Assembly: GCA_022385805.1 (NCBI GenBank)
Contig: MU277691.1
Location: forward strand, 121,366-185,365
Source of the DNA: Pilatotrama ljubarskyi
Lineage: Eukaryota; Basidiomycota; Agaricomycetes; Polyporales; Polyporaceae
DNA: 64,000 nt
Reading direction: 5' to 3'
Part shown: in pieces, positions 10,659 through 22,276 of the stretch
Numbering within the stretch: position 1 is the stretch's first letter
How the letters are laid out: the number at the start of each line of letters is the position of its first letter
Translations under genes and position numbers: made by a program
The notes under the pieces: generated by a model
Databases searched by the model: none
Told to the model about the DNA's origin: nothing
Seen by the model: only the letters and a program-made list of their open reading frames with translations

Positions 10659-13600
10659 ATGGTCAGCAAGCACTGCACTCTGATACATCCAGCTTGCTAA
10701 CGCGATAACAGCTCCCGGAATCTACAGAAGCCGCTTCAGCCTTGGCACACATCGGCGAGCCGCAGGCTGTCACTGAGACCACAGCGGAAGCTGCGCCCTT
10801 CGCCACGGATGAGCACATGGCATATATGCGCTCCATATCCCCTGTGTACGGCGGAGAAACGGATGAGAAGACGGTTGAGCAGGTTCTTGTCGTGCGTATG
10901 CTTTCCCACTCCAGCGGGGTATGGCCTCCCTGACCTCCGCTCAGGAAGAGATGGACGAGGATGAGAAGCATGTTAGCCCTTCATCGGTGTCGGGGCCTTC
11001 CAGAACTACGGATATAGAGGTAATACCTCTACTTGATCCTTGAACAGCTCTCACTTACAGTATAGTATGGGGTAGCCAGCAGCGCCCCCCATGGGTGTCA
11101 TGGTCACTAATCCCCAGGAACCTCAGTTAGCAATTGACCCAGAATCCCAGCATTCGAACAACCGTATCCCAGAGGTAAACCACATGCTATGACTCTTCTG
11201 TGCCGTTTACTCTTGCTGACGGGGTTTTCTACAGCAAGAGTCGTGGGTATCAGGCGGCGGCTTCCTGCTGAAGCGTTCTCCCTTCTACGTTCCCTCACTC
11301 GCCGCGGAAACTCCAGTAAGAAGTGTTGGGTTGATCTGTAACTCATGATTGTGCGTTGAGACCGACGCATATATCCAGGTTGCGCCGAAAGTCGCGCCAT
11401 CGCAGCCTGTCATATCGCTTGCGCGTGAGGCAGACACTGCCACTCCTCCCATGGACCAGCCATTCCAACAAAAGCTCAATTCAGCACTGCGTACTACGGA
11501 GACATTCTCAGAGTCCAAAGCTGATGAAGTAGCCGTTGCGGAGGAGAAAGGGCTCACCCGGGCCGACGACCCCGTCGAACACCTCCTTGAACACCTCCCC
11601 GAAGCTCATGCGGACATGAATAACCCATCGGCTGCGCGGACGGATTCCCCCGGGCCTGTTCTCGAAGAGTTCGATGGGGATGGGCGGCTCGACACCGAAG
11701 TTGCAGGCGAATCTTCGGAGGACGCCGTCAGAACTGTTGACTCTGGGCCCTCCCAGGACTCCACGGACCCCACCGCGCAATCGCCCGTCACGGTCCCTGA
11801 AGACGAGCCCCCAGCGCAGCAGCAGATGGCTCCTGGGGAGCAAATAGACTTGGTTACGCTCACAGGTGTTACAGGCCTCACCAGCATGATAGCTGTCGCA
11901 CCCAGACCTGTTGAGGAACCCGCCAGGATCGTCGTCTCTCACGACACGTTCGAAGCAGTCGACGTCGCTTCGCACTTACACGAAGTAAATCCTGGACTTC
12001 CTGTCGCTGTGTCCTCCGGAGAAACAGGAGCTCCCATACTTTTGGCCGCTCGAGCCGTCACAGACGAATCCGGTCCGGAAGTGCTTACAATATCAGCCAA
12101 CTCGTCTTCCTCACTGCCGCCTACTGCTGGGGAACCTCAAGCTGCCGGCATGACTCGGCTCGCTAACGACTCCCCGACTGACCTTGCTTTGACTGCTGAT
12201 ATTCTGATTGCTACATGCTCTATAGATGCTGCTCCCCAGCCTACTGGTGCTACCGTTCTTGGGGCCGCAGTCATGTCTGAGGTCGCTCGCGACACTGATG
12301 GACCTCTTGCGGACGTGCTGCACTCGCCCCGAACTCGTCCTGATCCATCCATGGCAGATCTCCTAGAGCATCATCCCGCGTCTTCTGCGCTTGCTGATAA
12401 TGGCGGGCCGCTGTCTGCGACTAGTCTTTCCTGCGATTCGACCCATACCCCCGGTGTGCTCGCCACTGCTGCAGATGCTACCCTCATAAAGGATGAGCCT
12501 TCTATGGGTCCCTCTGACGCGCCTGAGGACGTACTGCCGACTTTCCATGACGTTCCTACTCTGCCTGCTGAGGTTCCTATGCTCTGCGACGATCCGCTTC
12601 CGTCTGGCTTGCCTGCTCCGGCTTTCCCAGAGGCGACTTCTGTATGCGCGGCCTCTCTTGGCTCTGACCCCGGAGTAACTGCGTCAGCGATCCCTTCGCC
12701 TTGCGCCCCTGCGTTTGTCCTGGAACTCTCTTCCGCTATGGAAACAGAACCCGTTGAGCCCGTCGATTCTAGGTCTACAAGCAACTATGAACGCATTGAT
12801 GCAGTTGCTATGAGTTGCTCTGATGATGTCGATGTCGCAGCCGCGATACCGGATGATAGCGACGTTCCCGAGTTCTACGATCCTGTGCTGGACTTACCTC
12901 CGTCCTCGCCACCTCCGTCGTCAAGTCCGCCTCACATCTTCTCTTCTCCGCCCAGGGATCTCTTTGGCTCGCCTCCTACGTCCAGCCCTCCTCTCTCGAG
13001 CCCCAGTCTTCATGAAACTAAATCGCTGTTGGATGAACTGGATGACAGAATGGCCGACGAGGGGCTGAATGAGCCTGACGCTGTGGAGGCATCTCCAAAA
13101 CGTGATGCTCGTCCTCTAGTAGATGCGCTCGGAGTCGCAGAGGAGGAAGAGGAAAGACCATCGAAACGAACGGTACGCGTGCGCGCACACGTTGGCATCG
13201 TGAAGGTATACTGACCCGCTGACAACTTGCACAGAAAACGGAGCCGTGTCTCCCTTCCTCTGACCCGCCTGTGCCGAAGCGCCTGACACAGGCATCTATC
13301 GCGAAGCAACGCAAGAAGCTCGCTGCCCCATTCCGCTCCCCGGTCATCAAGGGCCCCCTTGTGCAAGGCGGGCTGCATGCCGTCTACACTACGGGGCGTG
13401 CTTTCACGCCGCCGCCGCTTCCCCGCAAAGCTCCCACCGAGGAACGTGCGCTCGATGCGTCAATCAGACCCGACCCGACTCTTGCCGACAAGAATCGTAC
13501 AGTGAAGGTGGCGAAGCAATTCAAGTCTCCGCTCACTGTCTCTGCCGCGGGTGACCCATCAGTGCCTGCCGGCTCACTGTTCTCTGCTGCAAGCGCGACG

Positions 13601-14069
13601 CCGACCATCCAAGCTCTGCAGGGAAGACTTCAGACCTTAAAGCAGGCAATACGAATCAAGAAAGCTGGGAACGGCGATGAGGAGGCCGAGCTCGAGCGCC
13701 TCGTTGACAAGTGGAGGATGGTCGGAAGAGAGGTCGCATGGGCTGTATGGGGCTACGTGAAGGACCTCGACCCTGGGACGAGCGGCGCTGTCGACCAGAG
13801 AGGCGGATGGTTCGCAGACCGAGACGACCTCTCAAGCACGATGACCGGGCAGAAAAGAGGGCTTCGATCCCAAGTGGGGCTACGATGACGGCGAGCGCCC
13901 GGCGAAGAAGGTGAAGCTGGAGGAAGGCGTCGAGGAGGAGGGAGAGGTGGAGAAAGAGCAAGAGAAATTCGCTGTGCAGCATACGCTAGGTACCATGTTG
14001 AGACAGATGGGCATTGATCCGGCGACATTGGGCTGGGACGAAGAGGAGGGAGACTTTGCGGATACCTGA
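10659..14069 (+). CDS. SFR1/MEI5-like recombination protein with very long disordered N terminus
   Basis: Probable homolog of Swi5-dependent recombination mediator Sfr1 (Mei5), which with Swi5/Sae3 helps Rad51 and Dmc1. Exons: 10712..10891, 10945..11019, 11118..11174, 11235..11315, 11379..13172 and 13235 onward to the stop at 14067-14069. The family-like part is the C-terminal block from residue about 740: a PFRSP motif, a second KSPL element, then a coiled coil (ALQGRLQTLKQAIRI, EELERLVDKWR-like) and VAWAVWGYVKD. The last exon ends HTLGTMLRQMGIDPATLGW. About 600 residues before this are acidic, Pro/Ser/Asp-rich and without recognisable domains. The first exon (ATG alone at 10659, then an intron) and the final intron (about 13786-13863) are tentative. 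Assignment rests on the coiled-coil pattern, not on invariant residues. Confidence 0.62.
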
Positions 14070-14262
14070 GGACGCGTAGCAATGTTTCTTGTTGCTTCTT
14101 GTACGAAGGATCGTCGAGATTCAGGACGAGCCATATAATACATAACGGAGGTTCTGGTCATTGATTCTCTGATGCTACAAAGTCGTTCATGCCGTGCGCA
14201 AGTTCACTGCGACTTTCCAAGGTCGCGCCGGATCCGCCCCGCCCAGGATGTAGGTTCCCTAC

Positions 14263-15275
14263 CTAAAAGCCATCGGACAGTGTTGTTGTTTCCAGGAATT
14301 CCCCTGCGTCGACTCCAGTCAGCACAAGGCGATGAACGGAAGGTCGCCGGCCCAACCTCTTATCGTAGTAGTAGAGCATTCTGTCCAAGCCCTCCACAGC
14401 GTAGTCCGTAGACAGGTTCAGGCGCGTCGCCATCTTGCCGATGACGTGCTCCCGCGGAACCTGCTCGACCTTGATTTGCTTGCCGACATGCTCGGCGATC
14501 GCCTTCCCGACGTCGTAGAAGGTGCAGTTCTGGCCGACGAGCTCGTAACGCGCCCGATTGTGCGGCGCTGGGTCCAGGATGACCAGTCGCGCCACCTCCG
14601 CCAGGTCCTCTAAATCGAGGTATCCTTGCAACACGTCCGGCGTGTAGAAGGCTGGCAGGACCCCCGACTCGACGACGCTTTCCAACTCGATATTCTGCAT
14701 GAACGACGTCGGCTGCGATCGTAAAGGGTCAGACACCGCACACATGACATGCGTATCCTGTACTAGCAGCACGACATACCTCCAGAATGGTGTAGTTCAG
14801 CCCAGATTCAATGAGGTGTTCCTCCACGCTATTCACAGAGCGACTCAGCACACGCGTACACGCGCATCCGTGGGTGCCACCCCATGACTTACGGGAACTT
14901 CGCCCCGTGGTTCAGCAGCTTCGTCAAGACGGGGAAGAGCACGCTGCAGTACACAAAGTGCTTTACGCCCGCTTGCTTCGCCGCATCGATGAGCGCGATA
15001 CCCATGGCGGTCTCCAGCGCGTGGAACGCTGGACCATTGTGGAAGACGATATCGACACCCTTGAGCGCGGGAGGGAGCGTGCTCCCCTCGAGCAGGTCCC
15101 CGATGGCGAAGGACGAGTCCGGGAGCTGCGGGTATTGCCCTTTGAGCTTCTTCACTTTGTCTTGGGAGCGCACCAAGAGGCGGAGGTCGGAAGGCGAGAC
15201 GCTGTTTGATTGGAGGAGGGCGCGGATGACGAACCCGGAGGTCCTCCCTGACGCACCGGTGATGAGGATGGTCAT
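14263..15275 (-). CDS. NmrA-like NAD(P)-binding protein
   Basis: Atypical short-chain dehydrogenase of the NmrA/HSCARG group, which senses or uses NAD(P)H; substrate unknown. Exons 14893..15275, 14780..14828 and 14263..14712 (complement) give 293 residues. The Rossmann motif TILITGASGRTSGF is at the N terminus, followed by LRLLVRS, GDLLEGSTL, ALKGVDIVFHN and the VEEHLIESGLNYTILEPTSF segment assembled over two introns. No classical YxxxK pair is visible, as is usual for NmrA proteins. An in-frame ATG at 15338 would add 21 residues. Convergent with the SFR1-like gene (193 bp between stops). Confidence 0.88.
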
Positions 15276-15946
15276 CTTAGGTCCTGGAGACGCATCGTGA
15301 GGTGAGTGTGGCTGCGGAGGCAAAGCAAAGTAAGGCATACCGAACCTGTCTGTAGAAGTAGTTGATTACAAGGCCCTCAGTGTATGCGAAAAGTCACCGA
15401 AGCAGTTGGCGATTGCTATCGCTGTCTGCATTAGAGTCGTAGGGTGAGAAGGAAGACGGTACATGGCAAGGCTTACCGGAGGCAACGCAGCTCGAGTCGG
15501 GATCCCCGAATGCTCATTGAGGCCTACCTATATATGACGGAAAGGAGGCGCATGCTACTGACTAAACCTCTCCGATACAGCCAGGCCATTCAGCTGAAGT
15601 CAAACCGAGGCATCGCAGCAGATACGTCATCGATGCGGTCGTACTGGTATGCACTTGCCCACGATGCTTCTGTAGATATTATAATAGCCACCTATCGATT
15701 CGAGTACCCACCTGAGCTCCGAGAGTCTGGATGAAAAGCTGGAAACTCGCATGCAGAAAGCGAAAGAACTGTCGCTGAGCGGCGAGACCCTACAGCTTTC
15801 CGGAAGTCCAGTATACACGAGTTGCGTACAGATACACTTTACAAGGGTCAGTACAAGGAGTAATCGAGAGCAGGCGACGACAAAGCTGTAGTCCGGGAAC
15901 AGGAAAGCATGTCAAGTAACATAAGGAGTCCCATGATGATACAACT
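15276..15946. other. Intergenic
   Basis: 670 bases upstream of the NmrA-like gene and downstream of the METTL3-like gene. Only short frames without recognisable content; nothing further seen. Confidence 0.45.
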
Positions 15947-17915
15947 TCAACGTCCGGGAATGTCAGGAGACGGGTTCGGTAGCCTCTCGGGGTATCTACA
16001 CTATTTGTGTTAACCTCGCTGCTCAATGAGGCTGATGCATGACCCAGTGACATACCTTGCTTTGATTCTGACCCTCAGGTCCTCTTCATAGATCTGATCA
16101 GGCCCGAGCTGGTTCCCCAGAGTTAGCCACCTGGTCCATGAATGCGTCAGCTATCTTCAGTTGCACGAGTTATTGGCACTCACCCGGGCCTCGTGTTATG
16201 CTTCCTTCCAAAGATCTCAATCTTCCTTCCGCCCGGGCACATCCTCTCGATCAGCCCATACACCTCGTCCGGCTTCCTGCTCGTCTCGCGCACTTCAGAC
16301 ACGATGACGTCCGTGTCCAAGCCCCGGTTCACCCACTTCGGGAACATGAGGTTCCCGTGCTCGTCTGTGACCGTCTTCACGCCGACGAGCATGTGCTCCT
16401 TTGTGTGGTTCAGCCAGTGGCCGGTACGCCCCGTGCGGATCACGCGCTGCAGCTGATTCGTCTTCACCCAGACGACCTCGTCGACGCGGGTGTATCCCCA
16501 GTGTCGCATGCACTCGCGGCCGACTTCCATTGCGCGCCCGGTCACCCAGAGGAAGAGTAGACCTTCGTCTTGGAGGGTCGGGATCGGCATGGCTCGCATC
16601 TCGTCGTCAGTCATGGTACCATAGGGCAACTGAACGCGCGTGAACATCAGAATGCAGGCCAACCACCGGGTGAGACGTACGCTCATGTGGATGTCCCATG
16701 GCGGGTCTGCCATGATAACATGGAACTTGCCCAAGACCGAGTAGTCGAACCTCCGCAGATCGCAGTTAATCCACTGTGGCGGGAGCTGGAAGACGGGAGT
16801 CAGCTCCGAGCACGAAAGAACACTGGGCATACACGCATACCGGTGTGGTCTCCCTACCCTCTGGACCAAGACCTATCGGCAGCCTGTACGGCTTCTTCTT
16901 CACCACTTGCCGTTGCTCCGCGAGGCCCTGACCATCGTTGACGTCCCAATCCACCTCAAAGTGCAGATATCTGCACGGCGCCTTTTCCTTGCCCCGACCA
17001 CCCGCACCCAACCCACTCGGGAGACTAACCGGCGTCTGGCCCTGTGCCCCGTACTGTATCTGCCGATGGGAGGGAAGAGGGGGGATCGACGGCGACTGCG
17101 CATACGTCGGCTCGGAGTAGCAAGTGTTGAGGTACGAGCAGTGCCCAAGCGTGGGGTCGGTATGCGGGCGGAGAAGGGGTCGGAAGTGGATGCGGTCACA
17201 GATGGCGGGCATGCTCCGGGACGAATTTGAGTTGGGGAGGGATGCGCGACGTGCCTTCGCACATTCGTCCTTGGTGATGTGTGGGCATATGGGCTCGAAA
17301 CTCCCGGTAAGCGAGCGAAACTGGACAAGAGCGGAATGAGATATGGCCACGCAGCACGGGCAGTAGGTATAGGCTCACCTGCTCCGCCAATAAGCGGCCC
17401 TTCGCAGTAGATTGCTGCATCAGGTTGTACACCTCCTTCAAGGTCTTGCTGAGGCTCTCGAGGGTGCTCGGCGGTGGCTTCCACGGTTCGACCTTCTCTG
17501 GGGTCTCTTCTTCCTCCACCCGGCCAGCAGCGGAGTCATCATCTTCGTCCACCACGCGTTTTCTCTTCCTGCGCACCGGTGATGGCTGGCCTCTGGCTGA
17601 CGGGCTCTCGTGCGCAGCACCGAGTCTCACGTCCATGATGGTCAGCTCGCCGCCACCGTCTTCCCTCGCCAGCGTGATCTTCCCATAATCCCAATTCTCC
17701 GAGAGTCGCTCAAGTATTCGCTCGAAGCGCGACAGGTCGGTTAGGCGGAGTTTGGGCACAGGCTCTGTGCCGGGCAGGAGACCAGACCGAGGAGGAGACG
17801 CGATAACGCGTGTTAGAAGGTCAAAGGCGGTGATTGGTGCGCTCACAGCATTGGTAGAGAAGAGAGAATGCAGAGCAGTGGACACGACCAGCTTGATCTT
17901 GTCGTCGAACGACAT
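15947..17915 (-). CDS. IME4: METTL3/IME4-type mRNA N6-adenosine methyltransferase
   Basis: Catalytic subunit of the m6A writer, using SAM to methylate internal adenosines in mRNA. Six exons (complement: 17379..17915, 16841..17320, 16681..16785, 16184..16629, 16056..16130, 15947..15995) give 563 residues, in phase. An N-terminal helical region is followed by two CCCH-type zinc-finger segments (ICDRIHF...[15 protein letters not shown] and APCRYLHFE), then the MTase core: [16 protein letters not shown], catalytic DPPW at residues 366-369, [52 protein letters not shown] and [13 protein letters not shown]. The last exon ends [16 protein letters not shown]. All the catalytic motifs look intact. Divergent from the recombinase-like gene. 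Confidence 0.95.
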
Positions 17916-18262
17916 GACATGGATGATGTGGGGAGTAGTAATGAGAAGCACAAGGATAAGCGAATTATTACACCGCTAGCACAAGTGCTCTTCCAAATCA
18001 GGCTGGCCACGTGACCAATGGCCGGCACCTCACTCCGTTTTGTCCGACCGTTTTTGATCCGCAGTGGCCTGTATCCTCCCCGACCCTTTGGCAGTGACGA
18101 TAAGTTCGTCTTAGACGAAGAGATGGCGGTGCAGGCGAGGGAGATAAAAGGCGAGCCACTTTTCACGCTGAGCTTTCTAACCTCCCCAAACTCCCCTCCC
18201 GCCCTTGCTCTTTTCTCGACTCTCGACAACACCTACCTAGTACTCCACCACCACCACCGACT
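17916..18262. promoter_or_regulatory. Divergent intergenic region, METTL3-like / recombinase-like
   Basis: 347 bases between two divergent starts. A CT-rich stretch (about 18180-18250) lies immediately upstream of the + strand start, typical of fungal core promoters. This is the left edge of the accessory region. Confidence 0.4.
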
Positions 18263-21037
18263 ATGCCGGCTAAGAAAGGGAAAGACAGTGCCTCGTCATC
18301 GACGACCAAGTCATCCAAGCCGTCGTTCTTCTCTGGACGAACTGCCTCTTTGAAAGAACTATCTGCCAAGGTGTTCGAGAGTCACGCACCCAAGACGGAT
18401 GGCCCCAACATCCGGAAACCAAAGATAGCAGAATCGACAGAGGCGCAACGCAATCGAGCTCTGGGTATATGGGTTGAGTAAGTGGGGCATGCTTTTCTTG
18501 TCTGCCACGCCTTTGGACTGACATGGGTCTTCTGCTCTTTTAGGTGGATGGAAGAGGTCCATCCCACCGTCGATGCCAACCAAGTGTGGGTTGACTTGTG
18601 CCGCGAGGACGCGACTGCCATGCAGTACTGCAAGACTTTCCTGCAGATCTACGTCGAGACCTCCGTCTACCAGCGTGTTCTGCTTGACGATGCCGACGAC
18701 AGAGAAGAGGTGGAGGAGCGGTCCATCAAGTCCTCTAGGTCGCTCAACTCCTTTTGGAAGTCGTTGATAGCCGCAGCCGATGCCGAGATCTTGTTGCCGA
18801 TGAGAGAGAACCCGGACAACCATTGGATGACGTTAAAGCGCCCTACCAATCAGCCAGGTTCGTTCGATTTATGATGTCGTGTTGAAGTATCCTGAAGACA
18901 CCTTTTGCGCCAGGTTCTTTGGATACAGGACCTGTTTCCCAGATTAGCCAGTGGATTTACCACGAGGGCGCCGAAATCATGGGTCTTTCCACCAAATCGG
19001 ACTACGAGAAAGTCGAGTTCACCGTCACGGATATTGGACTTATCCTCAAAACCGTCTGGCTCTGTGCCGACCTCATCCCCTTCACCTCCCCAATTCAACG
19101 AGTCATCTTTCATGCCCTCGTCCTTCTCTTCTCCTTTGGCTATCGCCAAGGCATGATCATCGGGATGAAATACGAAGAGGTCGTCGTGGCTTTCGTCCGT
19201 GATGCAGACGGCCGACGGAGATTAGCCACCACGTTTACCGTGAATCGCAATAAGCTTAGGGCTAACGCCTTGGAGCATGCGAAAGGCGAAAACTTCCAAT
19301 TCACCACGACTTTCCTCCCGTACTCGCTCTTCTGCCTCACCCACCTCGTTCTCGTGGTTGGCATCCATTTCAATGCGTTCAAGGCTGGATACAAGTCCGT
19401 CGACGAGATTCTCCACCGTCCCAACCTGGAAAACGTCGATTACATCCATCTCGAATGGCGTGAAGATTTCCTCAACAAGCCCATCTTCCCCATGTCATAC
19501 ACAACCTTCTGGCGTAACCTGCAACGCGTTCTCCTCGTAGCAGGGTTCAGCACCATGGCCCGTCTCTACGCATTTCGTGTTGGTGCCCTCATCGAATACA
19601 ACAAGTCTCTCACCCAGGCTACGCGCAATTTCGTCGCCAGTCATACGACCAAGGTCTACGAGAACAACTATCAGACCAAGCGCGTCCAAGCAGACCTCTC
19701 CAGGACGCGTTTTGGTCCGTGTGCTGGTGGACAGACGAACGAACCGTTGTTCGAGGTCATGCGGGACTTGTCCAAGCAGAACGACTCCGGCGCCCCTCTT
19801 GAAGCAACGCCAGAACAGAAACTCAGCATCGAGTCACGGAGGGATATCACGGATAGACGGGCTGCTTTGGAGGCGGCTAAGCTCAGTAAAGACAAAGGCC
19901 AGATCTCGAAGGCGAAGTCCGCTCTCGACCAGCGAAGACGCGCCCTCTACAAGCTCATCCTCCTGAAGTCACGAGAGGACTACTTCGAGCAAGCCAACAA
20001 GCTTCGAGCTGAGGGGAAGTCGACCGACGAGCTTCGACAGTGTTTGCGTCCGGCTAGGCATCGCTGCGATCATGCACCATTGGACATGGGTTGCCTATTG
20101 ACTTACTGGACTGGCGAGGCGGGCTTTGGAAACCGTTCAGGCACCTCCGAGGAGCTTGTATTCGACGACAAGGCCGAAGACCGCTTAGAAGGCGCCATGG
20201 TCTGGCTCCTTCATTACGCAGCTGAGAATTGGACTCCCCTGAGTCTGGCGGTCCCTATCTCGTCGACTTCAGCCAAGAAACCCAAACGCCGCAGAGTCAA
20301 GGCAGTGGAGGCAGTGGAGGCACCGAAAGCGAATAGACCAGAGACCTGGGTTTGCCTCCTGTGCGACGAATCCAAGCCGTTCGCTAGACGTCACTGCCTT
20401 AGTCGACACAATAAGACCGCCCATATCGACAAGGGTGCCTTCGACCAGTCTTTCTTGTGTCCACGCTGCACCCCTTCTGTCGAGATCTCCAGCGCTATAG
20501 AGTGGTGTGACCATGTCGAGAAGACTCACGGCAAGATGTATGCACCAATCGTCAGCTCGAAGCTCCTCGCCGAGACGAGAGTTCCTCAGACGAAGAAGAC
20601 ACCCACAAGGAGCACCAAGCGGAAGAGAGAGGACGAGATCCCGGGGATGGTAGTCTTGGACTTGTCGGAAAAGCCGCAGAAGAAGGCACGTACGAACGAC
20701 GAGGAAGTCAGCTCCATGTTGTTGGAGACGTTGGAGGGAGACGACAACTCGGACTATGGTGAGTTTTATGACCTTTTTCTCTGTCGGCCATGGCTCAGAC
20801 ACAACGATTACAGGAACTTCACCACCAGATTCACCATCGTCTTTGGACTATGCCTCGGACTATGCCTCTGACATCACGCTCATCCATCCTGGGTGGCCAG
20901 GCGACAGAGGAAAAGACAGCCCAGACTGGGATCCCTATCCTGACGACGATGATGAGGGCTGTGACTTCATGATGAGGGTGGAGATGGACGAAGACCCATC
21001 GAAGGAGGAATCAGATGGTATGGACGATGGGGAATAA
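18263..21037 (+). CDS. Tyrosine-recombinase-like protein (DUF3435/FluG type) with two C2H2 zinc fingers
   Basis: Exons 18263..18477, 18544..18857, 18914..20758 and 20814..21037 give 865 residues, in phase. The central part has the tyrosine recombinase layout. A box I-like Arg254 lies in FGYRQGMIIGMKYEEV. Box II reads LYAFR with Arg398 (Tyr395 replaces the usual His). His420 (ASHTTK) and Tyr429 (ENNYQ) follow; the Arg-His spacing is 22 and His-Tyr spacing is 9, as in XerD-like enzymes. A helical linker (470-560) precedes two C-x2-C-x14-H-x4-H fingers (C657/C660/H675/H680 and C692/C695/H710/H715), a basic patch and an acidic tail. Such fungal proteins include the Captains of Starship elements (known from Pezizomycotina) and Crypton-like YRs. 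Whether this copy moves DNA or is domesticated is unknown. Confidence 0.78.
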
Positions 21038-21690
21038 GCCTGAAGTTTCACTGTCAGTGTCAGTCTTTCTCTCTTGTGTATTTGTACATGTACGTACCTG
21101 TGGCTCCATTGTCGTATCAGAGACATCGAGATGTTGAGACAGCTAAGACGACGACGGAGGATGTTATCAGAGTTCAGTGTTGACATGTGACGAGAGCTTT
21201 CGTTCTCAACAACGGCATCGGATCATCGGCATGACGATGATGACCTTCAAGTCGCAGCAACGCGATTTGACTGCCTACTTTAGCGACTTAGTCTGGAATG
21301 CGCTCAACAACAAATTCATAAGCTCGTTGCACAAGTAACAGGTAAAACACAAGATATTCATTCACGGAAGGCTCTCAGCATGCCTACGTATGGGGGTATA
21401 AACGACTATGGACACCTAGACTGACAGCACAGCAAAATCCGCGCACAGCAATCACAATCAACAAACAACGAGGCAACGAATCCATTGTTATTTTCTGCGA
21501 GCGGTTAGGTATAGCTCGACTTCTAGGAGAAGGAGAGGGGACAGACGATGGGACAGGTGAACATACGTGGAGGTAGGTAGGCTCGCAGCACTTGGAGATC
21601 AGGCGTCGTTGCTAATTGAAAAAAGGAAACGAAAAGCATCAAGGTAAGCACATCCACTGCACGAACGGTTATCAGCAGGGACTGTTTACC

Positions 21691-21752
21691 CCCCCCCCCC
21701 NNNNNNNNNNCCCCCCCCCCCCCCTTTTTTTTTTTGGGGGGGGGGGGGGGGA
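21691..21752. other. Assembly gap flanked by C, T and G homopolymers
   Basis: Ten C, ten N, fourteen C, then runs of T and G. The gap size is nominal. The homopolymer string is probably a read or scaffolding artefact, so distances across it should not be trusted. Confidence 0.9.
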
Positions 21753-22145
21753 ACTCTCGTCATGTTTATTAGAACGATAACTTAAAAACAGATATCTAAG
21801 CAACCTCAAAACTAAGCCGATATGCTGGGTCTCTGATTTAGCGACTTGGGCCCAAGTGGCGGCTGCCATCTCATGGTCGAGTCGTTGTATAAAGTACTCT
21901 GTTCGATCAGGCTTGCTTACAGTAAGCACTAGCAATATTATCCCGTATCAAGTAGGATGATGACCCATGCCATCGGCCATCGAACTCGTACTGCAGAGAG
22001 AGGCTTACTCATCCCCTTCAAACCTCCTTTTGAGCATCATCACGGTTGGCCATGTCCTGTTTACCAGCCCCCTACCCTTTGGAACAGTCAACGCAAGGTC
22101 GCCAAAATGGTCAGCTCTTTTCAGGACGGACTGGTCTGTCACCCG

Positions 22146-22177
22146 GACTGGTCTGAGCAAAAGCTCAAAGACCAGTC
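22146..22177. repeat. Inverted repeat (hairpin)
   Basis: Arms GACTGGTCT (22146-22154) and AGACCAGTC (22169-22177) with inner arms GAGC/GCTC around AAAA; a two-base bulge lies on the right side. The arm sequence is the core of the adjacent tandem repeat. Confidence 0.85.
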
Positions 22178-22185
22178 TCACTCGC

Positions 22186-22276
22186 GGACTGGTCTGGTCT
22201 ATCACTCGCGGACTGGTCTGGTCTATCACTCGCGGACTGGTCTGGTCTATCACTCGCGGACTGGTCTGTCACTCGC
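22186..22276. repeat. 24-nt tandem repeat, 3 full copies plus a partial
   Basis: Units begin at 22186, 22210 and 22234 and are identical (start GGACTGGTCTGG..., end CACTCGC); a shortened copy begins at 22258. Each unit carries GGACTGGTCT, matching the left arm of the neighbouring hairpin. The 24-nt period keeps frame, but no gene is evident. Confidence 0.9.

Noticed and set aside
21672..21935. Frame across the N gap
   Set aside because: Built from homopolymer C/G and unknown bases.
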